The notes under the pieces are model-generated. The model was not told where the DNA came from. It saw only the letters and a list, made by a program, of their open reading frames with translations, and searched no databases. Below are positions 1 to 7,536 of a DNA stretch of 64,000 nucleotides, piece after piece. The DNA lies in assembly GCA_017518255.1 (NCBI GenBank), contig JAFWVK010000053.1, forward strand, positions 1-64,000, written 5' to 3'. Numbering within the stretch: position 1 is the first letter of the stretch; every line of letters begins with the position of its first letter. The position numbers and the translations under genes are program-made. The DNA is from Oscillospiraceae bacterium. GTDB taxonomy: Bacteria; Bacillota; Clostridia; Oscillospirales; Ruminococcaceae.

Positions 1-126
1 CTTTTCAGAGATCCCCTCCGGGGGAGTCCAGTTCATCTGAAACGGTTTCAGCTTCTTTCCGGCTGCATCGTATCCTCTGGAAACTCTGATTCGGTAGGAA
101 TCTCCGCGCTTATCAATGCTTGCCAT
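1..126 (-). CDS. Tyrosine recombinase/integrase, N-terminal part (runs off the window)
   Basis: The 42 visible residues (MASIDKRGDSYRIRVSRG...) match the N-terminal arm-DNA-binding segment typical of Firmicutes phage and island integrases, which open with a basic MASI-K-RG-SY-I-V pattern. An AAAGGAG ribosome binding site at 134-140 sits just upstream of the ATG at 126. The catalytic domain lies beyond the left edge and cannot be judged. It probably drives another island stacked on the same tRNA-Lys site, but that link is inference. Confidence 0.75.
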   Translation of the reverse strand, partial: MASIDKRGDSYRIRVSRGYDAAGKKLKPFQMNWTPPEGISEK

Positions 127-332
127 ACGCTTTCTCCTTTCAAATCACAACTCACTCTGCATCTTCTTTTTTGCTGTTAACAGGCGGCTGATTGAAAAAT
201 ACCCAGTTGTCAAAAAGCTCCGTTCTGATCGTCCGCAAAAAACGCTTTCACAGACCGATGCGGATGAACCTCCGGAAAGGGTGCAGTTCACGCCAAGGAG
301 AAGATGAGCTCCAACTACAAAAGTGTAAAACG

Positions 333-365
333 AAACGGGAACCGGCTGTGTGTCGGTTCCCGTTT
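333..365 (-). terminator. Rho-independent terminator-like hairpin
   Basis: A perfect 12-bp stem (333-344 with 354-365, AAACGGGAACCG paired with CGGTTCCCGTTT) and a 9-nt loop lies 15 nt past the stop of the gene ending at 381. T-rich sequence follows when read leftwards. It could act in both directions. Confidence 0.7.
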
Positions 366-380
366 TCAGTTTAGAATTCA

Positions 381-1082
381 TTATGTAAAATCAATGGACT
401 TGATAGATTCATCTATAAAAACTCTGATTTTCATTATTAAAGATGTTTTCGCGTCTTCAAATTTCTTGCTATTATCGTTCATTGCTTGTTTGAGCGCGAG
501 GTAATTAAATGTTTCCATGCTTTCACTGTCAGTATAGACATGATCGTTACAATAGTCAATAAATTCCGCTGTCTCAGAATCCGTCTGTCCAGAGAGAGTC
601 TCATATTGATGGATTTGTTCCCAAACCGGATTGATGATTTGTCCTATACTGTCCCTCTGGCAAAAACCGTGATAAAAAGATTTTAGCTGTTTCTCAATCA
701 TATGAGCGTTGCTGATACATTCGCATATTTCCTTAAAAGAATTGACTATTCCACGATCATCACTAAACAAAATGCGCAATTCGTTTTCTGACACTTTATC
801 ATAAATCCCAAATGCAACATGTGGAAGTAGGTCATTTTTTAAATGAGGTTTTTCGTATTGTTCGATTTTATCTAAAACAGCTATTCGGTTATTGAGCAGT
901 TCTATATTTTTAGATTGCTCCTGTATTTTAATTGATGTCTGAATTGCTTTTTGCGCCTGTATGATTTCTTCACGGTTTTGTTTGTTGGCTTGGATTGCAG
1001 CTTTCAGTGTTAACAAGGTTAAAATCGCAACAACGATTTCAATCGCTATGCCGATACTGCTTATTATATCTGAGCAAGTCAT
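381..1082 (-). CDS. Hypothetical membrane-anchored coiled-coil protein
   Basis: A 233-aa protein of unknown function. One hydrophobic segment near the N terminus (about residues 5-28, IISSIGIAIEIVVAILTLLTLKAA in part) is followed by a Gln/Lys/Glu-rich stretch (about 30-75) likely to form a coiled coil, then a mixed alpha-helical cytoplasmic domain. The ATG at 1082 is chosen because GGGAGAAG precedes it by 4-5 nt; an upstream in-frame start at 1118 has no such site. The gene is AT-rich compared with the housekeeping genes further right, sits between an integrase and an attachment repeat, and has its own promoter and terminator, so it is probably island cargo. Its architecture (single TM plus cytoplasmic helical domain) is seen in many accessory proteins and does not by itself show function. 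Confidence 0.7.
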   Translation of the reverse strand: MTCSDIISSIGIAIEIVVAILTLLTLKAAIQANKQNREEIIQAQKAIQTSIKIQEQSKNIELLNNRIAVLDKIEQYEKPHLKNDLLPHVAFGIYDKVSENELRILFSDDRGIVNSFKEICECISNAHMIEKQLKSFYHGFCQRDSIGQIINPVWEQIHQYETLSGQTDSETAEFIDYCNDHVYTDSESMETFNYLALKQAMNDNSKKFEDAKTSLIMKIRVFIDESIKSIDFT

Positions 1083-1155
1083 TTTGCTTCTCCCTTTTTC
1101 ACTGAATAATACTATCATTCTAAATTAGCCACATCATCACCATCTGATCACCTAT

Positions 1156-1184
1156 ATTATACCACAATCCGTCTCAAATCACAA
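1156..1184 (-). promoter_or_regulatory. Sigma-A-type promoter for the 381-1082 gene
   Basis: Read on the minus strand: -35 TTGTGA (1184-1179), 17-nt spacer, -10 TATAAT (1161-1156). It lies about 75 nt upstream of the start codon of the membrane protein gene. Confidence 0.65.
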
Positions 1185-1335
1185 GGCAAGCCCGACTTGG
1201 CATTATGCCTAAAAATCAGCATCAAAATTCTACGTTTTCAACAAACAGCATTTTCGCAAGAAATTCCATAAAACTCCAAAAATCCGGATCATTGTTCGCT
1301 CAAAAAGCGCGCAGCTTGGTGTCCATTTTTCTCCG

Positions 1336-1357
1336 TAGTGTCCAAATAGTGTCCAAA
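1336..1357 (+). repeat. Two tandem 11-bp repeats just outside attL
   Basis: The unit TAGTGTCCAAA occurs twice back to back, 14 bp left of the 98-bp attachment repeat. The same unit recurs three times inside the island at 1576-1608. Arrays of short direct repeats next to attachment sites are typical integrase arm-binding sites; that role is inferred. Confidence 0.6.
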
Positions 1358-1371
1358 GCCCATTTGACAAT

Positions 1372-1469
1372 AAAATACGCTGTTCTCCCGATACAGGAAA
1401 ACAGCGTATTTACGAAATATTCATGAGTGAGAAATGAGGGGTTCGAACCCTCGACCCTCTCCTTAAAAG
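1372..1469 (-). repeat. attL: 98-bp direct repeat containing the 3' part of tRNA-Lys
   Basis: This segment is identical over 98 bp to 7134-7231. It contains the tRNA-Lys 3' half from the anticodon-stem region through the T arm and acceptor strand (1428-1469), and the tRNA terminator hairpin (1373-1411). After 1469 the sequence no longer follows the tRNA, so this is a partial copy made by integration, not a working tRNA. Confidence 0.9.
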
Positions 1470-1823
1470 AGCCTATTTGGCGGTTTTACGGCTTTTCATA
1501 TCGTTCGATTTTATTCGTTTTTACGCACTTTTTGCGCCTTGCGATTCTTTTCAATTTCACCCGATTTCACCTAATTAGTGTCCAAGTAGTGTCCAAATAG
1601 TGTCCAAGATTTCTGAAATTTGTTCCGCTTATTTCAATGAAAGAATATTGCAGGGATGATATTGCGAATGGCAAATGTGATAATGTTGCCGGTGCGAAAA
1701 TGAGATCCACATCACAGGATCGCAGCCATATAACATGGCAAAAGCATAACCTCTTTTCGACAAGAAGATCAACTTCATTCAGGAATATCCATATTATGCT
1801 TGTGCAGAGAATGTAGTGAAATA
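1470..1823. other. Island left end without a recognisable gene
   Basis: These 354 bp hold the 11-bp repeat array (1576-1608) and AT-rich sequence. A plus-strand reading frame is open from about 1636 to 1818 but has no start, ribosome binding site or recognisable similarity. Two minus-strand stops just right of the array would end read-through from the large gene. I see no RNA gene here. Confidence 0.5.
1576..1608 (+). repeat. Three tandem 11-bp repeats inside the left island end
   Basis: TAGTGTCCAAG, TAGTGTCCAAA and TAGTGTCCAAG follow each other without gaps, about 107 bp inside attL. They match the pair outside attL at 1336-1357. They are likely recombinase arm-type sites, by position and tandem structure. 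Confidence 0.65.
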
Positions 1824-4800
1824 TCATTTTTTCTTAGGAAATAGTCCTTCTGCAGCATCATTGAAAATATTGCTTAATTCCGGATACACACTTGCTTTAG
1901 AAATACGTAATGCCCTGATCTCATTTTGTATAGATAATACAGCTGAACAATCTATATCAATCTCATATAAAAATTTCCGTATCTGAGATTTAGGAACTTT
2001 TTGGTCATCTTGTAGTTTTTCATATGCTTTCTCAAATTTCTTCAAATCCAAATATGCATAAGGATGTTTGTGATCATTCATATCTGGCTTTGATCTCAAA
2101 TCAAATGCAACAAACGTCCCCCCCTGAACTCGGATTCGTTCATGACTGTGCCGAATGATTACTGGAACAGGATAAAGAATACTAGTTTCATGCGGACTAA
2201 ATGCATTTTGGAACTCTGTAATTTGTTCCTTCAGAAATGCTTCGTCCATTCGGTATGGAAAATAGTAGCTCATGTTGTCATCTGCCAGTTCATACAAGAC
2301 CGGAGATACACTAAACTGTTCACTCGTTATCTTTTGCTGTTTTAGCGAATCAACTGCATGAGCATATTCAATCGGATCGAAAGCATAGACTGCAGGTGTA
2401 ATAAGTCCTTTCTGCAAGTTTTCTTTATCTTTGGAATAATCTGGCGTCAACGCAAAATGCATTGCTGTCAGCATGTCTAATGAAAAATCAAGAAGATTTG
2501 TCGGCACCCCGTAGTGCTGCAAAAGACTGATCTGCTCCTGTATTTTATCGCTCCAAAGATCAGGATATTGTATAGTTGCATCATAAGCTGTTTTTAAAGA
2601 TTTTACTTGCGCTGCATAAAGCGGAAAATCTGAGCTGACATTCCTAAGCAATGAAGGCGTTAATCCGTGCGTGTTGTTGCAAACACCGCGAAACCACAGC
2701 TGTCTCCCTGTTGCATCAGATATTTCTGCCATTTTAGCGATATATTCGCCCAAAGAAGGAACAAAACTAGTTCTTGATTCTTCGTCCACTCTTGAACAAC
2801 TATAGTGTGGTAGCGTACATGTCGATACGATGGGGATTTCGTCATAGTTCATAAATGCGTTCATCATTTTGAGATGATACAGGAACTCATCTTTTTCTTC
2901 ATTAATTGCAAGATATTCCCTGACAGAAAATTCTTTGAAAAGACCAAACTGCTCAGAGTAATCATGGAGATATTCGATTTCATAACGCAATGTATCTATG
3001 ATTGTCTTATGAATGGTCGGCGATTGACCTGCCAGATCATTCTTTCTCAAAAACGCCTCAAACCATGGATCCGCTGTATCTACTTTCATAATCTGGACAA
3101 TCAAATCAATCTCCGATCTGGGCACCGCGGGCACAATCTTCTTCGGATCATACTCATATCCGGCACGCAAAACAGAGGCTACCATTCTGATTCGATATGA
3201 CAATGACATGTCATCTACAGCCATCGTGAGTCTTTCTTTCGCTTTGTACAACGTCAGAAGCTCAAGATATTGCTTGAAATCCAATTTGTAAAGTGCACAC
3301 ATGAACAGATCACAAAAGACTTCTTTTACAGTAGATGCCAGTTCAATCATTCCTCGCAGCGGATCAGTTGTCCGAAGCCAAAGCTGCAACGCATACCATG
3401 CATCAACATCACTCGGATTATGGACACTAGGATCGATACAAGATAATTGCTTGGCCTTGTCAGTCAGTATTCTCCATTTTTGTGCATCAAAATCATGCAG
3501 CTTTACTGAGATAAATTGACAGAACTTTGTTAATATATCCTCGGCAAATGAAAGATTGCCGAAAACCGACATTTCATAAATATCAAATTTGGGGTAATAG
3601 GATTCTTTTGTTATTGCTTTATAAAACTCCTCCAGATACTCAGAACACACTTGAGCGTCATCTAAAATCCCTTTTATCCAGCTTGCAATATCCTTATCCC
3701 AAATGTCATTTGAACAGTTCCGCATGCTTCTCATCTGTTTTTCCATCTGCATCAGAAGATACGTCATCCATATATTTAACATTTGTTTATTTCGGTATTT
3801 CCGATTTACAGGCGCTATATAATGAAATACCTCATGCACCAACAATTTTGCACTTGTATTAAAATCATATAAAGCTGAATAAGGCAGCTGAAAGATGACA
3901 AAACGGTATTCTTGTTGTTTTGATGAGAAACTGCGTGTCTGGATATTTTCAACACTGTCAAATCGAATGCCGAAAGAAAAATCAGTTGGCTCATTTTCAG
4001 GCTCTCTCCGTATCTCCCAACCTTTTTTCTTAATAAAGTGAATGATACCATAATACATTTTCAGAATATCATCAAAAGATCCGGAATAAAAATAATTATG
4101 ATAAGGTATTTCATAAACAGGTGTACAGGCTTGGTTGATATGTGTCAATACTGCCTGCATTCCATCAGTAAGCTCTCTTCGTTCTTTACCGGTCTCATCA
4201 AAAAAGCTATCAAAATTCAAGAGCGAATCACGCTGCGTCCTCAGTATATTTCTCCACTCAGCACACTGATTCAGTTGAATTAGTCTGTTATACTCTGAAA
4301 TAATAAAACTGAATACATGGTTTTTATCACTCGACTTTTTTGTTATGATACTGTTTTCTTCGCCTGAATCTTTTTTGTCAATATCCCCAAATGGATTATG
4401 GACACCAATACATTCAGCGTCATCTTCAAGCTTGTCCGATTTGTTTATAAGCCAAAAAGTTCTGCTACTGCTGATATATTTCTTATAAATATCAGTCTCG
4501 CCGTTCAGAACTCCACCAATTTTATAAAGTTCGTTTTTCGCTTTGAGACCATGCCACAGTTCCAAGTCAGTAGGCTTAAAGTGCGCTTCAAATACATCGA
4601 CGCCTTGCATTATCGAATATATTTTAATATTATCAGCCGCATGCTTTGATATTTCCCTGCTGATTGCAGTTTTATATTCGGCTTTTTTGGCAGATATCTT
4701 TACGATCACCTCCATCTCCGGTTTGTACGAATAATATTTTTTGTTGAAACCCATCATTGCACATATATTGGAAAAGAGAAGGGTTTTATTATCTGAAAAC

Positions 4801-5399
4801 TGTTGTTTGCGAAGCACAGTCAACAGTTTGGCGAAGTCTTCTATGCGATCAGCAAACACCATAAACGCAAAATCTTCTGAACCCAATGTTTCAAATGCAA
4901 CGCAGTCATACTTGAGATGTTCTTTTTCTCCGAAACAAGAAAGATTCTCTGTAATGCTTTTCAACAACTCCTTCTTTACATTATTTGCAGCAGTTTCTAC
5001 AATGTTCGTAAGAGTATCTTTGTTCAGTCGGCCTGTTATGATACATTGCAACCCAAAATAGTTTTCTTGTAAATCTTTTCTGCACACTAGAATTTGTGCT
5101 TCATTTGAATCACTCTCATGATTTATACTCACCCATTCAGGTTCATCCGGTTCATTTTGTCCAGAAATAATGTAATAATGCGGGATGAGATGTAACTGTT
5201 GCGTCACGCCGCACCAATCATCTTTCGGAAAAATAAATTCCCTAAAACAGTCTGTAATGTGAACTTCTATTCGATCATATGGAGACCACGAGAGAAAATG
5301 ATAGTTTTGCTTGTGACGGTTATCTTGATTCTCTTGATCTTGTCCTTCATCTGTAAATAAAGAGATTACCCAACCTTTTTGATTTTTATATTCCTTCAT
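1824..5399 (-). CDS. Large FRG-domain protein with a predicted zinc-metallopeptidase centre
   Basis: A protein of about 1191 aa and the main island cargo. The middle region carries HEVFH (about residues 522-526, in a hydrophobic LLVHEVFHYIAP helix). About 170 residues later comes KEVFCDLF, which fits an E-x3-D third-ligand helix of gluzincin-like metallopeptidases. The C-terminal third has the FRG-domain signature: LWFRGV and TPSLLR (about 898-915), then QHYGVPTNLLDFS (about 960) and a long alpha/beta tail. The first ~450 residues match nothing I recognise; no signal peptide or membrane segment is visible, so it is likely cytoplasmic. The ATG at 5399 is preferred; a TTG at 5420 is possible and neither has a strong ribosome binding site. 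FRG domains recur in accessory and defence-like loci, so a phage-defence or toxin-like role is possible but not shown. Confidence 0.8.
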   Translation of the reverse strand: MKEYKNQKGWVISLFTDEGQDQENQDNRHKQNYHFLSWSPYDRIEVHITDCFREFIFPKDDWCGVTQQLHLIPHYYIISGQNEPDEPEWVSINHESDSNEAQILVCRKDLQENYFGLQCIITGRLNKDTLTNIVETAANNVKKELLKSITENLSCFGEKEHLKYDCVAFETLGSEDFAFMVFADRIEDFAKLLTVLRKQQFSDNKTLLFSNICAMMGFNKKYYSYKPEMEVIVKISAKKAEYKTAISREISKHAADNIKIYSIMQGVDVFEAHFKPTDLELWHGLKAKNELYKIGGVLNGETDIYKKYISSSRTFWLINKSDKLEDDAECIGVHNPFGDIDKKDSGEENSIITKKSSDKNHVFSFIISEYNRLIQLNQCAEWRNILRTQRDSLLNFDSFFDETGKERRELTDGMQAVLTHINQACTPVYEIPYHNYFYSGSFDDILKMYYGIIHFIKKKGWEIRREPENEPTDFSFGIRFDSVENIQTRSFSSKQQEYRFVIFQLPYSALYDFNTSAKLLVHEVFHYIAPVNRKYRNKQMLNIWMTYLLMQMEKQMRSMRNCSNDIWDKDIASWIKGILDDAQVCSEYLEEFYKAITKESYYPKFDIYEMSVFGNLSFAEDILTKFCQFISVKLHDFDAQKWRILTDKAKQLSCIDPSVHNPSDVDAWYALQLWLRTTDPLRGMIELASTVKEVFCDLFMCALYKLDFKQYLELLTLYKAKERLTMAVDDMSLSYRIRMVASVLRAGYEYDPKKIVPAVPRSEIDLIVQIMKVDTADPWFEAFLRKNDLAGQSPTIHKTIIDTLRYEIEYLHDYSEQFGLFKEFSVREYLAINEEKDEFLYHLKMMNAFMNYDEIPIVSTCTLPHYSCSRVDEESRTSFVPSLGEYIAKMAEISDATGRQLWFRGVCNNTHGLTPSLLRNVSSDFPLYAAQVKSLKTAYDATIQYPDLWSDKIQEQISLLQHYGVPTNLLDFSLDMLTAMHFALTPDYSKDKENLQKGLITPAVYAFDPIEYAHAVDSLKQQKITSEQFSVSPVLYELADDNMSYYFPYRMDEAFLKEQITEFQNAFSPHETSILYPVPVIIRHSHERIRVQGGTFVAFDLRSKPDMNDHKHPYAYLDLKKFEKAYEKLQDDQKVPKSQIRKFLYEIDIDCSAVLSIQNEIRALRISKASVYPELSNIFNDAAEGLFPKKK

Positions 5400-5495
5400 T
5401 TGTCCAATACCCCAATTCAATTATTTGTACAAACCAAAAAAAGGAAGCAAAACAATTGATGCCTTGCTCCCCTTCGTCGGTATACCAATGATATA

Positions 5496-5696
5496 TTAAC
5501 CTTTTGCAATTCGCGATACCGAAGTAAAGCCACGCCGTGGAACTGACCTTGAAGTTCTGCTCATCTCAGCTGTTATTGGCTCTAAAAAAGAATTTTCTTC
5601 CATCTGTGCTCTTTGAAGCATTTCCACAACATTTTTACTGTTACTATGCTTCTGAAAGATTTCAGCGATCAGTTCACTTTCATCCTGATTTGGCAC
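5496..5696 (-). CDS. Small protein upstream of the FRG/metallopeptidase gene
   Basis: A 66-aa ORF starting with GTG at 5696, preceded by AAAGGAG 11 nt upstream and by a consensus promoter at 5777-5805. The N-terminal two thirds is acidic and helical (DESELIAEIFQKH, VVEMLQRAQ); the tail is Ser/Arg-rich and basic (SRTSRSVPRRGF). It ends 96 bp before the start of the large gene and would share its transcript. No family is recognised. It could be a partner, substrate or regulator of the downstream protease-like protein; that is inference from position alone. Confidence 0.55.
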   Translation of the reverse strand: MPNQDESELIAEIFQKHSNSKNVVEMLQRAQMEENSFLEPITAEMSRTSRSVPRRGFTSVSRIAKG

Positions 5697-5776
5697 TTAT
5701 TACACAACTCCTTTCAAAAATTAGCAACACCTCAAAAGTGGCCTGAGAGTTTGAAATAATAGTATTGCTTAGCCCC

Positions 5777-5805
5777 ATTATAATACATTTTGCGCAAAAA
5801 GTCAA
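5777..5805 (-). promoter_or_regulatory. Strong sigma-A-type promoter for the island cargo
   Basis: On the minus strand: TTGACT (5805-5800), 17-nt spacer, TATAAT (5782-5777). The start of the small ORF lies about 80 nt downstream. This is one of the best consensus promoters in the window and drives the 66-aa ORF and the large FRG gene. Confidence 0.8.
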
Positions 5806-5865
5806 TAGAAACCCTCTAAGTGCAAGCCAAATCCGCATTCGTTTTGTCAGACGGCTTTGTTGATT

Positions 5866-6120
5866 TTACACAATCCGGCGATGTGCATTTGAAACAATGC
5901 ATCGCTCCATGCGCTTAAAGATATAACGTATTATATCGCTTGCTGACAGGGAGCTGATTGTGATACAATACTTGTATTCGTTCTTGCCGAATCCCTCTGC
6001 AATGCTCGTTTGGCCGACACGCCTTGCGTCTTTGATAAACAGCGCATATTCCGGCACGTATTTCGCTTTCCATTCCAGCATCTTCGCATAAACCTTGCGT
6101 TTCAGAACCATTTTGCTCAT
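5866..6120 (-). pseudogene. DUF4143-type AAA ATPase, N-terminal remnant
   Basis: The first ~50 residues (LKRKVYAKMLEWK, ARRVGQTSIAEGFGKNEYK) match the opening of the DUF4143 family of ATP-binding proteins, whose P-loop normally reads GARRVGKST-I. Here the P-loop is GARRVGKS changed to DARRVGQTS: the first Gly and the catalytic Lys are gone. Similarity stops after NEYK and the frame ends at residue 84, against roughly 400 for intact members. It keeps its ATG and a GAAAGGAG site, so it is a broken gene, probably silent. Confidence 0.65.
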
Positions 6121-6165
6121 TGAACAGCACTCCTTTCACGAAATCGCATATTTATAAATGGCTGA

Positions 6166-7047
6166 TTATCACGAAATCGCGCCGTCCATGTGCAGCGCTT
6201 TGTGCAGATGATTGCAGAAACGCCCAAGCCGAACGGCAAGATGCCCGCAGCATCGACCGTTCAGCGGAAACTCGTGTGTCTGCAAAGCATCATGCGGCAG
6301 GCGGTCAAGCTCGGTATCATCCCCAGCAGTCCGGCAGATTCCAAGAAGCTGACGCTGCCGAAGGTCGTGCAGCCGGCAGTAGAGATCTTCAGCAAGCAGG
6401 AAGCAACGGCGATCGTCGATGCCTTGCAGAATGAGCCGCTGCAATTCCAGGTCTGTATTCAGCTTGCAATCATCTCCGGCGCTCGTCTGGGCGAACTGGT
6501 CGCGCTGAAATTCGCAGATGCTGACTGCGAGAATCACAAGGTTCTGTTTCAGCGGTCCGCATACAAGCTGCGCGGCAAACCTACCGCTACCAAACTGCCG
6601 AAAGACTACGATGTCCGCATCGTATCTGTCACGCCGGAGATTTCTGCTCTGATTCAGCTTCTGAAAGAGGAAAAGCAGCAGAAAGCACAGGAGCTCGGCA
6701 CAGCATGGCATGACGAGGACTGGATGTTCACGCAATGGGACGGCACCGTCATGCACAATCAGACGCCGTCCAAGCAGTTCAGGAAGTTTTTGAAGCGAAA
6801 CGGCTTCAAAGTCCGCAAGTTTCACTGTCTGCGGCACACCTCGGCAACTTTGCTGCTGTATTCCGGCGTGAATCTCCAGCAGGTGAAGTCGCGGCTCGGT
6901 CACAGCAATCTCGCTACGACGCAGCGCTATCTTCACGCGATCAAGGACGCGGACACCGAAGCTGCCAATGCCTTGCAGGCTATGCTCATCACGCGGCATA
7001 AGCGGCCTGATGAGGCATCCGGAGACGGTAACCGCAAGGCGGAATAA
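6166..7047 (+). pseudogene. Island tyrosine integrase, missing its N-terminal domain
   Basis: The catalytic domain is intact: ARLGE (box I Arg), HCLRHTSAT (HxxR), RLGHSN and TTQRYLH (nucleophile Tyr). A core-binding helix region is present (TVQRKLVCLQSIMRQAVKLGI). The arm-binding domain and first part of the core-binding domain, about 130 residues in relatives of 380-400 aa, are absent: the frame opens at 6166 and the first plausible start is GTG at 6190. No ribosome binding site precedes it. A 12-bp direct repeat (TCACGAAATCGC at 6136-6147 and 6169-6180) sits at the break and may mark the deletion. If translated from GTG it could still be a 285-aa protein, but efficient recombination is unlikely without the lost domains. 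Confidence 0.75.
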
Positions 7048-7056
7048 GCAAGAAAA

Positions 7057-7086
7057 GAGGAATTCACCACACTCGGCGAATTCCTC
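7057..7086 (+). terminator. Terminator after the integrase
   Basis: A 9-bp stem GAGGAATTC/GAATTCCTC (7057-7065 with 7078-7086) is followed by CTTTTG, 10 nt past the integrase stop codon. Confidence 0.65.
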
Positions 7087-7096
7087 CTTTTGCGTG

Positions 7097-7118
7097 TAGA
7101 GCCCTCATAGAGCCCTCA
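7097..7118 (+). repeat. Two tandem 11-bp repeats at the right island end
   Basis: TAGAGCCCTCA occurs twice without a gap, 16 bp inside attR. Unit length and the TAG-N-G pattern echo the TAGTGTCCAA units at the left end, but the sequence differs. Probable recombinase arm sites. Confidence 0.6.
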
Positions 7119-7133
7119 AACAGTGTCCCAAAG

Positions 7134-7231
7134 AAAATACGCTGTTCTCCCGATACAGGAAAACAGCGTATTTACGAAATATTCATGAGTGAGAAATGAG
7201 GGGTTCGAACCCTCGACCCTCTCCTTAAAAG
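7134..7231 (-). repeat. attR: 98-bp direct repeat overlapping intact tRNA-Lys
   Basis: Identical to 1372-1469. This copy continues into the complete tRNA-Lys gene, so the integration restored the tRNA on this side. It includes the tRNA terminator and the tRNA 3' half. Confidence 0.9.
7135..7173 (-). terminator. tRNA-Lys terminator (inside the att repeat)
   Basis: A 12-bp stem AAATACGCTGTT/AACAGCGTATTT (7135-7146 with 7162-7173) with a 15-nt loop, followed on the minus strand by TTTTC. It lies 17 nt past the tRNA 3' end. A second copy lies at 1373-1411. Confidence 0.75.
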
Positions 7232-7262
7232 GGAGATGCTCTGCCAACTGAGCTAATTTCTC
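7190..7262 (-). tRNA. tRNA-Lys (anticodon TTT)
   Basis: A 73-nt cloverleaf: acceptor GAGAAAT paired with ATTTCTC plus discriminator A, D arm GCTC-AGTTGGC-AGAGC, anticodon stem TCTCC/GGAGA with loop CTTTTAA (anticodon TTT), variable GGGTC, T arm GAGGG-TTCGAAC-CCCTC. CCA is not encoded. The gene is the island's integration target. Confidence 0.93.
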
Positions 7263-7278
7263 ATTTGTCACAAAACAT

Positions 7279-7307
7279 ATTATAACACAGGGAACGCCAT
7301 TTGTCAA
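7279..7307 (-). promoter_or_regulatory. Promoter of tRNA-Lys
   Basis: Perfect consensus on the minus strand: TTGACA (7307-7302), 17-nt spacer, TATAAT (7284-7279), 17 nt before the tRNA 5' end. Confidence 0.85.
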
Positions 7308-7441
7308 GAGCTTTTTGCAGAAAAGGCGAAAAATATTTGCAGGACATGAAGATTTTCCGAAAAGGAAGGGACAAGCGCGCCGGAAATCGCAAAAAAAGTG
7401 CTGCCGATACGAATAAAATATATTTTTTCCGCGGGAACCTC

Positions 7442-7470
7442 TTGCTTTTTTGCGGCATATCGAGTATAAT
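7442..7470 (+). promoter_or_regulatory. Promoter of the glycosyltransferase gene
   Basis: TTGCTT (7442-7447), 17-nt spacer, TATAAT (7465-7470), about 66 nt before the start codon at 7537. Confidence 0.7.
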
Positions 7471-7536
7471 GTAGGGTGTAGTTTTATGCGAATCAGGCGG
7501 TGCCACGGCAGCTGCCGCATACAGGAGGACTCAACC

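Larger units (their letters stand above)
1372..7231. mobile_element. Genomic island integrated at tRNA-Lys
   Basis: The boundaries are the perfect 98-bp repeats containing tRNA-Lys 3' sequence. Inside are a metallopeptidase/FRG-domain gene, a small ORF, a DUF4143-type ATPase remnant, and an integrase gene lying directly against the right repeat, the usual arrangement for tRNA-targeting integrative elements. The island is clearly more AT-rich than the chromosome to its right. No conjugation, replication or phage structural genes are present, and the integrase lacks its N-terminal domain, so the element is probably immobile on its own or depends on a helper. Confidence 0.85.

Noticed and set aside
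116..307. 63-aa plus-strand ORF ending before the hairpin at 333
   Set aside because: It overlaps the integrase start in antisense and has no ribosome binding site; the tail could be a gene relic but cannot be identified.
1428..1469. A second tRNA-Lys gene
   Set aside because: Only the 3' half is present; the D arm and 5' acceptor strand are missing. It is the attL copy.
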